A stretch of 64,000 bases of DNA from Leucobacter sp. wl10. Lineage in GTDB: Bacteria; Actinomycetota; Actinomycetes; Actinomycetales; Microbacteriaceae. Each line of letters opens with the position of its first letter. Positions within the stretch are counted from its first letter, which is position 1. Shown here one piece after another: positions 10,467 through 20,813 of this stretch. The notes under the pieces were generated by a model. That model did not search any database, was not told the origin of the DNA, and saw only the letters and a program-made list of their open reading frames with translations. A program made the position numbers and the translations under genes. The stretch lies in assembly GCF_003569785.1 (NCBI RefSeq), contig NZ_KZ983988.1, positions 1-64,000 on the forward strand. Reading direction: 5' to 3'.

Positions 10467-11441
10467 ATGGCCGAGCAGAGCACCGATCCGGAGGAGCTGC
10501 GGCTGAGGATCCTGCACGCCCTCAGGAACAACGGCAGGGCGAGCTACTCGCGCATCGCGTCGCAGCTCGGGATCCCCCGCCAGCAGGTGGCCCGCATCGT
10601 GCAGCAGGCCATCGAACGCGGCGAGCTGCGGCTGACCGTGTCCATCAGCCCCGACCTCCTCGGGCACGAGCGCTTCGCATACCTGCAACTGACCGTCACG
10701 GGGCCGACCTCCCCCGCACGGGAGGCGCTCACGGCGATGCCCGAGACCACCTTCGTCGCCGACATCAGCGGCACCTACGCCATCGACGCCGAGATCCGGG
10801 TCGGCCCGGACCCGCACCTGCGCGACACCGTCGACACGATCCGCGCCCTTCCGGGGGTGCGCGGCATCCGCACCCACCTCTACGAGAGCATCGAGGTCAA
10901 CCTCTACTCTCCGCTGCGCACCGGACGCACCAGCTTCGCGATCGACGACGCCGACCGCATCATCGTGCAGCACCTGCAGCAGGACGGCCGCGCCTCCCTG
11001 CGAGAGCTCGGCGACGCGGCGGGCATCTCCCCCAGCGGCGCCCGGCTGCGGCTCGCACGGCTCACCCGGCACGGCGCGGTGAAGGTGGTCGGCATCCCCG
11101 TGCGGGGCGCCCGGTCGGAGATTCCGTCCCTCGGCGTCGGCATCACCGCCGGCGGCCGCCTCGAGGACGCCATCGCCTACGTGCGCACCCTCGGCCCCGA
11201 GTTTCTCGCCGTCACAGTCGGAGACTACGACCTCATCGCCACGCTCTCCGCCGACACCTCCGAGGACCTCGTGGACCTGGCCGACCGGCTCCGCAGCCAC
11301 CCCGAGGTCTCCGCGATGGACACCTGGGCGAACCTGCGCGTCGTGAAGGAGCAGTACGGCGAGGGGGACCGGATCAGCGCCAGCCCGCGTAGACGCCGGG
11401 ACGCCGATCCCGCAGGTAGTCCGCGACCCGCGGGGCCGTAG
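10467..11441 (+). CDS. Lrp/AsnC-family transcriptional regulator with two DNA-binding heads
   Basis: The 324-residue protein is about twice the usual Lrp length. An AsnC-type winged helix sits at about 12-65 (LRNNGRASYSRIASQLGIP) and a second at about 155-205 (LQQDGRASLRELGDAAGIS), each followed by an alpha/beta ligand-sensing domain. Such duplicated Lrp proteins occur beside catabolic operons in actinobacteria. It diverges from the small protein/permease/dehydrogenase operon and very likely controls it in response to the imported compound. Its 3' end overlaps the convergent nitrilase gene by 68 nt. Confidence 0.87.
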   Translation: MAEQSTDPEELRLRILHALRNNGRASYSRIASQLGIPRQQVARIVQQAIERGELRLTVSISPDLLGHERFAYLQLTVTGPTSPAREALTAMPETTFVADISGTYAIDAEIRVGPDPHLRDTVDTIRALPGVRGIRTHLYESIEVNLYSPLRTGRTSFAIDDADRIIVQHLQQDGRASLRELGDAAGISPSGARLRLARLTRHGAVKVVGIPVRGARSEIPSLGVGITAGGRLEDAIAYVRTLGPEFLAVTVGDYDLIATLSADTSEDLVDLADRLRSHPEVSAMDTWANLRVVKEQYGEGDRISASPRRRRDADPAGSPRPAGP

Positions 11442-12177
11442 GGTCGGGCAGATCGGCGATCAGCAGCTCGCTCCCGGCGCCGGCCCGGCCGAGCACCCTC
11501 CCCTCGCGACCCGCCACGATACTCAGACCGGCGAATCCCGGCGGGCCGTCCGCCGACGCCTCGTCGGCACCCGCGTGATCGGCGTAGGCCACGACGAACC
11601 CGTTCTCCGCCGCCCGCGCCCGCACGATCACCTCCGGCACGTAGGCGGAATCGGCGTCGATCGCGGTGGGCACGAGCACGAGGTCGGCGCCCCGCTCGGC
11701 CAGCAGGCGCGCCGGCTCGGGAAACTCGATGTCGTAGCAGATCTGGAACCCCACCCGCAGACCGTTCCATGCGGCGACCCCGGGAGCCGCATCGGCCGGC
11801 ACGAACGCGCGCCTCTCGGCGTCGCCCCACAGGTGTACCTTCTCGTAGCGCAGCAGCTCGGCGCCCGCGGCATCCCACAGGCCGGCGGCGATCACGAACC
11901 CGCCGCCAGCCCGGGCGGCGGGGAAGCCCGCGGCCACCGCGAGCCCCGTCTCCATCGCGATCCCGGCAAGCGCAGCGGGGAAATCCGCCACCCGCTCGGC
12001 GGTGAGCCATCCGGCAAGCAGCTCCGGCGCGTACCCGCTCACGAAGAGCTCGGGGGTGAGCAGCAGCTCCGCGCCCGCCGCCCGAGCCGCCGTCGCGGCC
12101 TCGCGGATCACCGCCAGGTTGCGCTCCGGATCCAGGGGCACCGCCTCGGCCTGCAACAGAGCGATCCGCACCGTCAT
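11374..12177 (-). CDS. carbon-nitrogen hydrolase (nitrilase superfamily)
   Basis: A 267-residue hydrolase of amides or nitriles with the superfamily's catalytic triad in order: E43 (TPELFVSGY), K113 (YEKVHLW) and C147 (QICYDIEFPE). The short one-domain form is like the amidase, omega-amidase or carbamoylputrescine amidase branches, but the substrate is not evident. The ATG overlaps the tyrS stop (ATGA), so it is probably co-translated with tyrS. The end overlaps the Lrp-type gene by 68 nt on the other strand. Confidence 0.88.
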   Translation of the reverse strand: MTVRIALLQAEAVPLDPERNLAVIREAATAARAAGAELLLTPELFVSGYAPELLAGWLTAERVADFPAALAGIAMETGLAVAAGFPAARAGGGFVIAAGLWDAAGAELLRYEKVHLWGDAERRAFVPADAAPGVAAWNGLRVGFQICYDIEFPEPARLLAERGADLVLVPTAIDADSAYVPEVIVRARAAENGFVVAYADHAGADEASADGPPGFAGLSIVAGREGRVLGRAGAGSELLIADLPDPTAPRVADYLRDRRPGVYAGWR

Positions 12178-13505
12178 GCCCCGTTCAGCGTGAAGCCCGC
12201 GAGCGATTTCTTGCCGCGGCGCAGCACGGCGTAGCGGCCGTGGAGCAGATCCCCGGCCGAGAGCACGCCATCCTCGTCGTCGACCGGAGCATTGTTCACG
12301 TACACGCCGCCCTGCTTGATCGCGCGCCTCGCCTCGCCCCGGCTCGCCACGAGCCCTGACTCGGCCAGCAGCTCGGCCAGCGGAGCGCCCACCGCTCCCG
12401 CGGCCTGCGGCAGCTCCGAGATCGCGCCCCGCAGCGTCGCCTCGTCGAGCGCGGCGAGATCGCCACGGCCGAACAGCGCCTCGGAGGCGTCGATCGCGCC
12501 CTGCGCCGCGGCGGCCCCGTGCACGAGCGCGGTCACCTCGAGCGCGAGCCGCTTCTGCGCCGCGCGCTTGAACGGCTCATCGGCGACCTGGCGCGCGTAG
12601 TCCTCGATCTCGGCGCGGGACAGGAATGTGAACACCTTGAGCCGGTCGATCGCATCGGCGTCGGCCTGGTTGAGCCAGAACTGGTAGAAGGTGTAGGGCG
12701 AGCACATCTCGGCGTCGAGCCAGACGGCGTTGCCCTCGCTCTTGCCGAACTTCGAACCGTCGGCGTTGGTGATGAGCGGCGTGCCGATGGCGTGCGCCGA
12801 ACGGCCCTCGACCCTGTGGATGAGATCGATGCCGCTCGTGAGGTTGCCCCACTGGTCGCTGCCGCCCGACTGCAGCACGCAGTCGTACTGCCGGTACAGC
12901 TCGAGGAAGTCGTAGCCCTGCAGGATCTGGTAGCTGAACTCGGTGTAGCTGATGCCCTCCTCCGAGTTCAGGCGCGCGGCGACCGCCTCCTTCTTCAGCA
13001 TCGTGCCGACGCGGAAGTGCTTGCCGACCTCGCGCAGGAAGTCGATGGCGCTCAGGGGCGCCGTCCAGTCGAGGTTGTTGACCAGGCGCACGGCGTTCTC
13101 CCCCTCGCTCGACAGGAAGCGCGTCACCTGGCCCTGCAGCCTCTTCACCCACTCGGCCACGACGTCGCGGCTGTTGAGGGTGCGCTCCGCCGTGGGGCGC
13201 GGATCGCCGATGAGGCCGGTGGATCCGCCCACGAGACCGAGGGGCTTATGGCCCTTGAGCTGCAGCCGGCGCAGCAGCAGCAGCTGCACGAGGTTGCCCA
13301 GGTGCAAGCTCGGCGCCGTGGGATCGAAGCCGCAGTAATAGGTGAACGGCTCGCCCTCGAGCAGCTCCGACAGGGCCCCGGCGTCGGTCGAGACGTGGAT
13401 CAGCCCGCGCCACTCCAGCTCGTCCCACAGGGTCTCGAAGCTGTCGTCGTTGCGCTGGGCCGCCAGGATCTCGGCGCGTTCTTCTACTGCTGACACGCCT
13501 GCCAT
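12174..13505 (-). CDS. tyrS: tyrosyl-tRNA synthetase
   Basis: Charges tRNA-Tyr. The 443-residue protein is a normal-length class I synthetase: HLGN at 68-71 replaces HIGH, the tyrosine-binding YTEFSYQILQGYDF lies near 187-200, KFGKS at 252-256 replaces KMSKS, and an S4-like RNA-binding domain fills about 375-443. The ATG at 13505 follows a leader with nested inverted repeats (13513-13599). The nitrilase gene overlaps its stop by 4 nt. Confidence 0.97.
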   Translation of the reverse strand: MAGVSAVEERAEILAAQRNDDSFETLWDELEWRGLIHVSTDAGALSELLEGEPFTYYCGFDPTAPSLHLGNLVQLLLLRRLQLKGHKPLGLVGGSTGLIGDPRPTAERTLNSRDVVAEWVKRLQGQVTRFLSSEGENAVRLVNNLDWTAPLSAIDFLREVGKHFRVGTMLKKEAVAARLNSEEGISYTEFSYQILQGYDFLELYRQYDCVLQSGGSDQWGNLTSGIDLIHRVEGRSAHAIGTPLITNADGSKFGKSEGNAVWLDAEMCSPYTFYQFWLNQADADAIDRLKVFTFLSRAEIEDYARQVADEPFKRAAQKRLALEVTALVHGAAAAQGAIDASEALFGRGDLAALDEATLRGAISELPQAAGAVGAPLAELLAESGLVASRGEARRAIKQGGVYVNNAPVDDEDGVLSAGDLLHGRYAVLRRGKKSLAGFTLNGA

Positions 13506-13512
13506 CGTACCG

Positions 13513-13599
13513 CGCCCGTCGTGCAGGAGATCCTATTTCGTGCGGATCCGGATCCGGGGATGCGATCCGCACGACGGGCGATCCGCTGCACGACGGGCG
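13513..13599. repeat. nested inverted repeats upstream of tyrS
   Basis: Outer perfect 14-bp arms lie at 13513-13526 (CGCCCGTCGTGCAG) and 13586-13599. Inner perfect 10-bp arms lie at 13539-13548 (CGTGCGGATC) and 13564-13573. Together they could fold into one long structure just 5' of tyrS and downstream of the DUF2461 remnant, so they may be a terminator or a leader structure. The arrangement lacks the conserved T-box features. Confidence 0.6.
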
Positions 13600-13662
13600 G
13601 GGTCGCGGGGGCGGTTCGCGGATCGGGGCGCCGCCATCCGGGGCCCTGAGCCGAGATGCCGC

Positions 13663-14001
13663 TCAGCTCGCGGGGGTCGTCGAGGCGCCGACGCGGGCTT
13701 CGAGCCACGCCCTCAGCGCATCCGCGCCGCGCCAGACCGAGCGGATCCTGTCGAGCGCCTCGGGGGCGTGCATCCATGGCGCACGGTCGTACTCCTGCAC
13801 CACCGCGGCGCCTTTCCAGCGCAGCACCTCCGCACGCGGATGCTCCTGCGGGTACCCGCGGGGAACGGTCCTGAGGGGCTGCTCGGCACCCGGGCCGAGC
13901 GTGAGCGATCGGGATGCGAGGTCCCGCCGCAGCTCTTCGAAGAAGACGAACAGCTCGGGCGGAAAGCCGGCGAACTCCGGTGATCCGACGGCGTCGTTCA
14001 C
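13663..14001 (-). CDS. DUF2461-family protein, internally shortened (probable remnant)
   Basis: The frame gives 112 residues, about half the usual 210-220 of DUF2461 proteins. The start (FAGFPPELFVFFEELRRD) matches the family N-terminus and the rest, from LRTVPRGYPQEHPRAEVLRWKG to ALRAWLEARVG, matches the family C-terminus. The central roughly 100 residues are missing without breaking the frame. The GTG at 14001 overlaps the TfoX-like stop (GTGA). Whether the shortened protein folds is doubtful; an old deletion is the simplest reading. Confidence 0.7.
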   Translation of the reverse strand: MNDAVGSPEFAGFPPELFVFFEELRRDLASRSLTLGPGAEQPLRTVPRGYPQEHPRAEVLRWKGAAVVQEYDRAPWMHAPEALDRIRSVWRGADALRAWLEARVGASTTPAS

Positions 14002-14342
14002 GCCGCTCTCCCGGTCAGGATCCGGTTGTACTCGAGCGCCGCGGCGACCCAGAACCGCAGCCGATCCTCGCCCGCGATCGACTCGGCCGACACCGTCACC
14101 CACCCCGGCCCCATGGACCGGCCCGCCCCCATCTCGGCCTGCTCGGCGCCCTGCTCGACCAGCTCGTCGTACCGCTCAGGCTCGATGTGCACCAGGAGCC
14201 CGCCGTCCTTCTGCACGCAGACGGCCAGTTTCTCGCTCACCATGAACGCGCGGGTGCCGAACATGGACGTCTCGCGCGTGACGGGCTCGCCGTCGAGCAG
14301 CGCTCGCAGGCGCTCCGCGGTCCCGGTCTGCTCCGGTGTCAC
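13998..14342 (-). CDS. TfoX N-terminal domain protein
   Basis: A 114-residue stand-alone TfoX/Sxy N-terminal domain: GTAERLRALL, the MFGTRAFMVSEKLAVCV strand region, and a closing helix with WVAAALEYNRIL. In gamma-proteobacteria TfoX controls competence; the short actinobacterial forms have no proven role. It sits fourth in the unit started by the ArsR regulator, 10 nt after the SnoaL gene and overlapping the next gene. Confidence 0.8.
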   Translation of the reverse strand: MTPEQTGTAERLRALLDGEPVTRETSMFGTRAFMVSEKLAVCVQKDGGLLVHIEPERYDELVEQGAEQAEMGAGRSMGPGWVTVSAESIAGEDRLRFWVAAALEYNRILTGRAA

Positions 14343-14352
14343 GGCCGACTCC

Positions 14353-14712
14353 TCAGGACGCGGCCGGAGGGCCGAACGAGAGGCGGTCGAAGACGAGCAC
14401 GCTCTCGACGATCGCGCCGTGCCGCACGGTGAAGCACTCGGCGGCCGGCGCGGTCGAGGTCGCGGCGGTCTGCGGGTAGTAGAACAGCGCGACGCGCTCC
14501 CCCTCCGCGAAGCCCGCGATGTCGGCGACGCCCGTCAGCACCGGGGCGAAACCCGCGATGAACGCGCGGTACGCGTCCTTGCCGACGAGGTCCTCCCCCG
14601 GCGCCCGGCAGGTGATGTCGTCGGCGACCAGCGTCATCGCGCGATCCACATCGCCGCTCGTCCAGGCGCGGTGGTACTCTCGCACGATCTCGAGAGCGGA
14701 TCTCTGCGTCAC
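14353..14712 (-). CDS. SnoaL-like / NTF2-fold protein
   Basis: A 119-residue protein of the SnoaL-like cone-shaped fold, starting IVREYHRAWTSGDVDRAMTLVADD and carrying the usual Tyr-Trp-Asp pocket residues. Members are small polyketide-cyclase-like isomerases or binding proteins; function cannot be fixed. Its ATG overlaps the SRPBCC stop by 4 nt, so it is translated with it. Confidence 0.85.
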   Translation of the reverse strand: MTQRSALEIVREYHRAWTSGDVDRAMTLVADDITCRAPGEDLVGKDAYRAFIAGFAPVLTGVADIAGFAEGERVALFYYPQTAATSTAPAAECFTVRHGAIVESVLVFDRLSFGPPAAS

Positions 14713-15188
14713 GGTGTCCTCCTGTGCTCGTGGTCGCCTTGCGCGGCGCCCGTCCGCCCGTTCAGTGGCCGCCAGGCGTCAGATCCGGGATCCCCGCCGG
14801 GCGCGGCGATGCGCAGCCGCGGCAGGAAGTGGCCCCAGCCGTCGGCGTGGCCCTCGACCTCGGACGCGGGAAGCCCGGAGTGCGTCAGCTCGACCCGCGT
14901 GCCTCGCTCGACTCTGCTCAGTCTGAACTCGACGGTGGACGCCCCCGCCGGAAGATCCTCGCTGCCGGCGAAGCCCCACGAGACGACCACGCGGAACGGC
15001 CGCTCGACGTGCAGATACCGCCCCCGCACCGGGTACCCCGCGACGTCGACTGCGAATCCCCCTCCGGGGCGCGGGTCGAGCGCGGCGCTCTGCCCCATCC
15101 AGGCGGTCATGCCCGCCTCGGTCGTGAGGTAGTCGAAGACGGTGTCGGGATCGGCCTCGATCTCGATCGAGGTCCTGTACTCAGCCAC
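14709..15188 (-). CDS. SRPBCC / AHSA1-family protein
   Basis: A 159-residue START/Bet v 1-like hydrophobic-pocket protein of the activator of Hsp90 ATPase homologue 1 type: SIEIEADPDTVFDYLTTEAG at the N-terminus and a C-terminal HFLPRLRIAAPGG. Such proteins are very often paired with an ArsR regulator, exactly as here, where the two genes overlap by 8 nt. The bound ligand is unknown. Confidence 0.87.
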   Translation of the reverse strand: MAEYRTSIEIEADPDTVFDYLTTEAGMTAWMGQSAALDPRPGGGFAVDVAGYPVRGRYLHVERPFRVVVSWGFAGSEDLPAGASTVEFRLSRVERGTRVELTHSGLPASEVEGHADGWGHFLPRLRIAAPGGDPGSDAWRPLNGRTGAAQGDHEHRRTP

Positions 15189-15540
15189 GATCCGGCCCCT
15201 CCCGCGCTTCGACGGCCGCCTTCAGCGCCGAGAGCTTCGCCGGCCAGAAGTCGTCGAGATACGAGCGCACCGCTGCGAGCCCGTCCGTGCTCACGGCGAA
15301 CAGGTGGCGCGTGCCGTCTCGCGAACCCATCGCCAAACCCGCGTCGCGCAGCACCCCGAGGTGGTGCGACGCGGTCTGCTGGGAGATGCCGAGTCGTTCG
15401 GCGATGCGGCCCACCGACTGCGGTTCGGAGCGGATCGCCCGCAGGATCGCGCGGCGATTCCCGTCGGCCAGCGCGCGCAGGGCGCGATCGAGGTCGCTGT
15501 CGCTGTCGGGATCCGGATCGATCGCGGGTTCGGCGGCCAT
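15181..15540 (-). CDS. ArsR-family transcriptional regulator
   Basis: A 119-residue winged-helix repressor: LRALADGNRRAILRAI followed by VGRIAERLGISQQTASHHLGVL, the ArsR recognition helix. No metal-binding cysteine pair is seen in that helix, so it belongs with the non-metal ArsR proteins that travel with AHSA1 proteins. The ATG at 15540 has GGGAG 8 nt upstream; an in-frame start 36 nt earlier lacks a ribosome site. It leads the five-gene unit down to 13663 and probably regulates itself through the inverted repeat at 15575-15590. Confidence 0.88.
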   Translation of the reverse strand: MAAEPAIDPDPDSDSDLDRALRALADGNRRAILRAIRSEPQSVGRIAERLGISQQTASHHLGVLRDAGLAMGSRDGTRHLFAVSTDGLAAVRSYLDDFWPAKLSALKAAVEAREGPDRG

Positions 15541-15574
15541 GGCGCTGCTCCCTTCGCCTCCCGGCCAGCATAGC

Positions 15575-15590
15575 ACAAATGGTTGTTTGT
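15575..15590. promoter_or_regulatory. candidate ArsR operator
   Basis: ACAAA-tggttg-TTTGT, an AT-rich inverted repeat in a GC-rich setting, 35 nt upstream of the ArsR start codon. Confidence 0.5.
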
Positions 15591-15652
15591 ACTCATGTCT
15601 ATAGGTGTAGACGTGCGGGTCGCGGGCCCGGTCCCGGTCCCGGACCCGGTCG

Positions 15653-18509
<2,857 letters not shown>

Positions 18510-18564
18510 CTAGCTTAGCCGGCGGCCCGCCCTCGGGCGTCGACCGGCCCCTGAACGCCGTGAT

Positions 18565-19884
18565 CTAGTAGGTGGCCGCGTACGCTGCGTAGCGCTCCCC
18601 CGTCTCCATCCCTTCGACCCGGCGGATCTCGGCGCGCTTCACTGAGAGGAAGGTCTCGGCGAATCCGGTACTGAACCAGCCTCGTGCGACCTCGGAGGTC
18701 TCGAAGGCCCGCAATGCCTCCTCGAGCGAGGCGGGGATGCTGCGGATGCCGTGGGCCTGCCGCTCCGCCTCGGTGAAGCGGCTGGACTCGCCCTGCACGA
18801 TGTTCGGCGCGTCGAGTCCCGCGCGGATTCCCTCCAATCCCGCGCGGATGAGGCATCCGAGCACGAGCCAAGGGTTGCTCGTGGCATCGGCGGCCCGGTA
18901 CTCGAGGTTGTACTGCTTCTGATGGTTCGCGCCCGGGGTGTTGAACAGCGGGCAGATCCGCAGCATCGCCTCACGGTTGTTCTCGCCCAGGAAGACCCCT
19001 CCGGCGCTCCAGTGGTTCGGCACCAGCCGCTCGTAGGAGATCGGGGCGGACGCGGCGATGGCCTGGATCGCCTCGGCGTGCTGCAGGATCCCTGCGGCGA
19101 ACGAGCCGGCGATCTCGGACAGGCTGCCCGGCCGGGATGGGTCGTAGGTCACGAACCGCTCGTCCTCGTCGCGGAGGCTCACGTGTATGTGCACGCCGTT
19201 CCCTCCGCCGTTCTCCTCGATGATGGGAGAGAACGTGATGCGCTTGCCGACCGAGCTCGCAACGTGCCGGGTGATCTCGCGCAGGTAGACGGCGCGGTCG
19301 GCGGCGACGAGCGCCGGGGAGGGCGCGACGGTCACCTCGAACTGGTTGCGCCCGAACTCGGGAAGCCACATCTCCGGTTCGAGACCGGCATCGTCGAGCG
19401 CTGCGATGAGCCGCCCGCCCAGTTCCTCCTCCTCCAGATATGACTCGAGCGAGAACGGGGTGTTCACGGGCCGCTCATCGTTCACCAGGAGCATGAATTC
19501 GTGCTCGAAGGACGATACGACGCTGAGCCCGGTCTCCTGCTTCAGGTCGGCGATCGCCTGCTTCAGGAAGGTTCGGGGGTCGCAGTCCCACGGTTTCCCG
19601 TCGGGGGTGTGGATGTCGGCGAGCACCATCGTGGTCTGCTCGCCGGAGTCGTTCAGCGCGAGCGATGCGATGCTCGACACGTCGGGCATCAGCCGAAGGT
19701 CGCCGACCGAGCCGAACGGGTTCGGCGTGACGATCGACCCGAAGGCGTCGATCGCGAGGTTGGCGGGCACCCAGCCGCAGCCCGTGTTGAGATACTTCTG
19801 GAAATCCTGCTGGGGGAAGGCTCGCCCCCGCGCCTTCGCTGCCAGGTCGGAGGTCAGGATGATGGACAGTGGTTCTTTTCTCAT
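18565..19884 (-). CDS. glutamine-synthetase-like ligase (gamma-glutamyl-amine ligase type)
   Basis: A 439-residue GS-fold ligase. It has the GS catalytic-domain landmarks: FEHEFMLL (metal-binding Glu), VTVAPSPALVAADRAVYLRE, GNGVHIHVSLRD (the GxHxH loop), and the arginine region EYRAADATSNPWL. Relatives of this length (GlnA2-4, PuuA, IpuC, FluG C-terminal domain) attach glutamate to amines rather than ammonia. Neighbours (FluG-type amidohydrolase, aminotransferase, amidohydrolase, permease, decarboxylase) make a catabolic gamma-glutamylation role likely. AAGGA lies 8 nt before the ATG. The amine is unknown. Confidence 0.88.
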   Translation of the reverse strand: MRKEPLSIILTSDLAAKARGRAFPQQDFQKYLNTGCGWVPANLAIDAFGSIVTPNPFGSVGDLRLMPDVSSIASLALNDSGEQTTMVLADIHTPDGKPWDCDPRTFLKQAIADLKQETGLSVVSSFEHEFMLLVNDERPVNTPFSLESYLEEEELGGRLIAALDDAGLEPEMWLPEFGRNQFEVTVAPSPALVAADRAVYLREITRHVASSVGKRITFSPIIEENGGGNGVHIHVSLRDEDERFVTYDPSRPGSLSEIAGSFAAGILQHAEAIQAIAASAPISYERLVPNHWSAGGVFLGENNREAMLRICPLFNTPGANHQKQYNLEYRAADATSNPWLVLGCLIRAGLEGIRAGLDAPNIVQGESSRFTEAERQAHGIRSIPASLEEALRAFETSEVARGWFSTGFAETFLSVKRAEIRRVEGMETGERYAAYAATY

Positions 19885-19956
19885 GATGCGTCCTTACATT
19901 GATCGAAGATCGCGGCGTCGCGGGTACGGCGTTCGGGTGGGCGAGCAGGAGCACCG

Positions 19957-20799
19957 CTACTCCCACTCGTCGAAGGCCTGGACCCGCCCGAGCGGTTCCG
20001 GGCCGAGTTGCGCGACCACGCCGGCGACCACGGTTTCCGCGAGCGCGAGCGCAGGAACGAGCGAGTCGAAGGGACTCGGCGCCTCGACGGAGCTCGAGAC
20101 CAGATAGTCGGCGCACTTCGCTGCGGGGGACAGCCACGGATCGGTGAACAGCACCGTGCTCACACGGCGCTCCTTGGCTCGGGCGACGAACGACACGGTC
20201 GTCTCCTGATAGCGCCGGTAATCGAATGCGACGAGCACGTCGCGCGGCCCGAAGTCGAGCAGCGCGAGCGACTTATCGGATTCCGAACGGCCGACGTGCC
20301 GCACGCCGGGGCGCAGCAGACGCAGATGGATCGAGAGGTACTCCGCGACCAGGCTGCTGTAGCGTCCGCCGACCGTCCAGATGCACCGTTTCGGGTCGGC
20401 GAGGAGCCGGACCACCTGGTCGAACTCCGATGAAGGGACAGCCGCGAAACTGCTCGTGATCCCCCCGACGAAGACGTCCTTGGCCGAGCCGAGCACCCCG
20501 TGTTCGGCTCCGCTCCCCTCTCCCATCGCCTCGTACTGGTCGATCGGAGAAGTGGTGCGCAGAGCGATCTCCTCGCGCAGGATCTCCTGCATCCTCGGGT
20601 AGGACTGGATGCCCACCTTCGCGAGCATCCTGAACACGGTGGGGGCGCTGACACTCGCGCGTTCGGCGAGCTTCACGACCGGTTCGAGGCCCGCGACCGG
20701 ATACTCCGCGATGAGGGCCCTCGCCACTTTCTTCTCCGAGGGGCTCATGACATCGAACGATTTCTTCAACGCCTCTGCCAGCGTCCTCGATCCCTGCAT
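19957..20799 (-). CDS. RpiR/MurR-family transcriptional regulator
   Basis: A 280-residue regulator: an N-terminal HTH_6 domain (MSPSEKKVARALIAEYP, then VVKLAERASVSAPTVFRMLAKVG) and a C-terminal SIS-like domain (about 110-270; CIWTVGGRYSSLVAEYLSIHL). RpiR proteins sense phosphosugars or, in some catabolic clusters, other metabolites. The ATG at 20799 has GAGGAGAG upstream; an ATG at 20820 is possible. It is embedded between the ligase and aminotransferase genes and is the prime candidate for control of the 14-bp palindrome at 26182-26195. Confidence 0.88.
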   Translation of the reverse strand: MQGSRTLAEALKKSFDVMSPSEKKVARALIAEYPVAGLEPVVKLAERASVSAPTVFRMLAKVGIQSYPRMQEILREEIALRTTSPIDQYEAMGEGSGAEHGVLGSAKDVFVGGITSSFAAVPSSEFDQVVRLLADPKRCIWTVGGRYSSLVAEYLSIHLRLLRPGVRHVGRSESDKSLALLDFGPRDVLVAFDYRRYQETTVSFVARAKERRVSTVLFTDPWLSPAAKCADYLVSSSVEAPSPFDSLVPALALAETVVAGVVAQLGPEPLGRVQAFDEWE

Positions 20800-20813
20800 G
20801 CCGGTTCTCTCCT

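Noticed and set aside
13513-13599. T-box riboswitch before tyrS.
   Set aside because: None of the conserved T-box sequences or the specifier arrangement could be found; only inverted repeats are seen.
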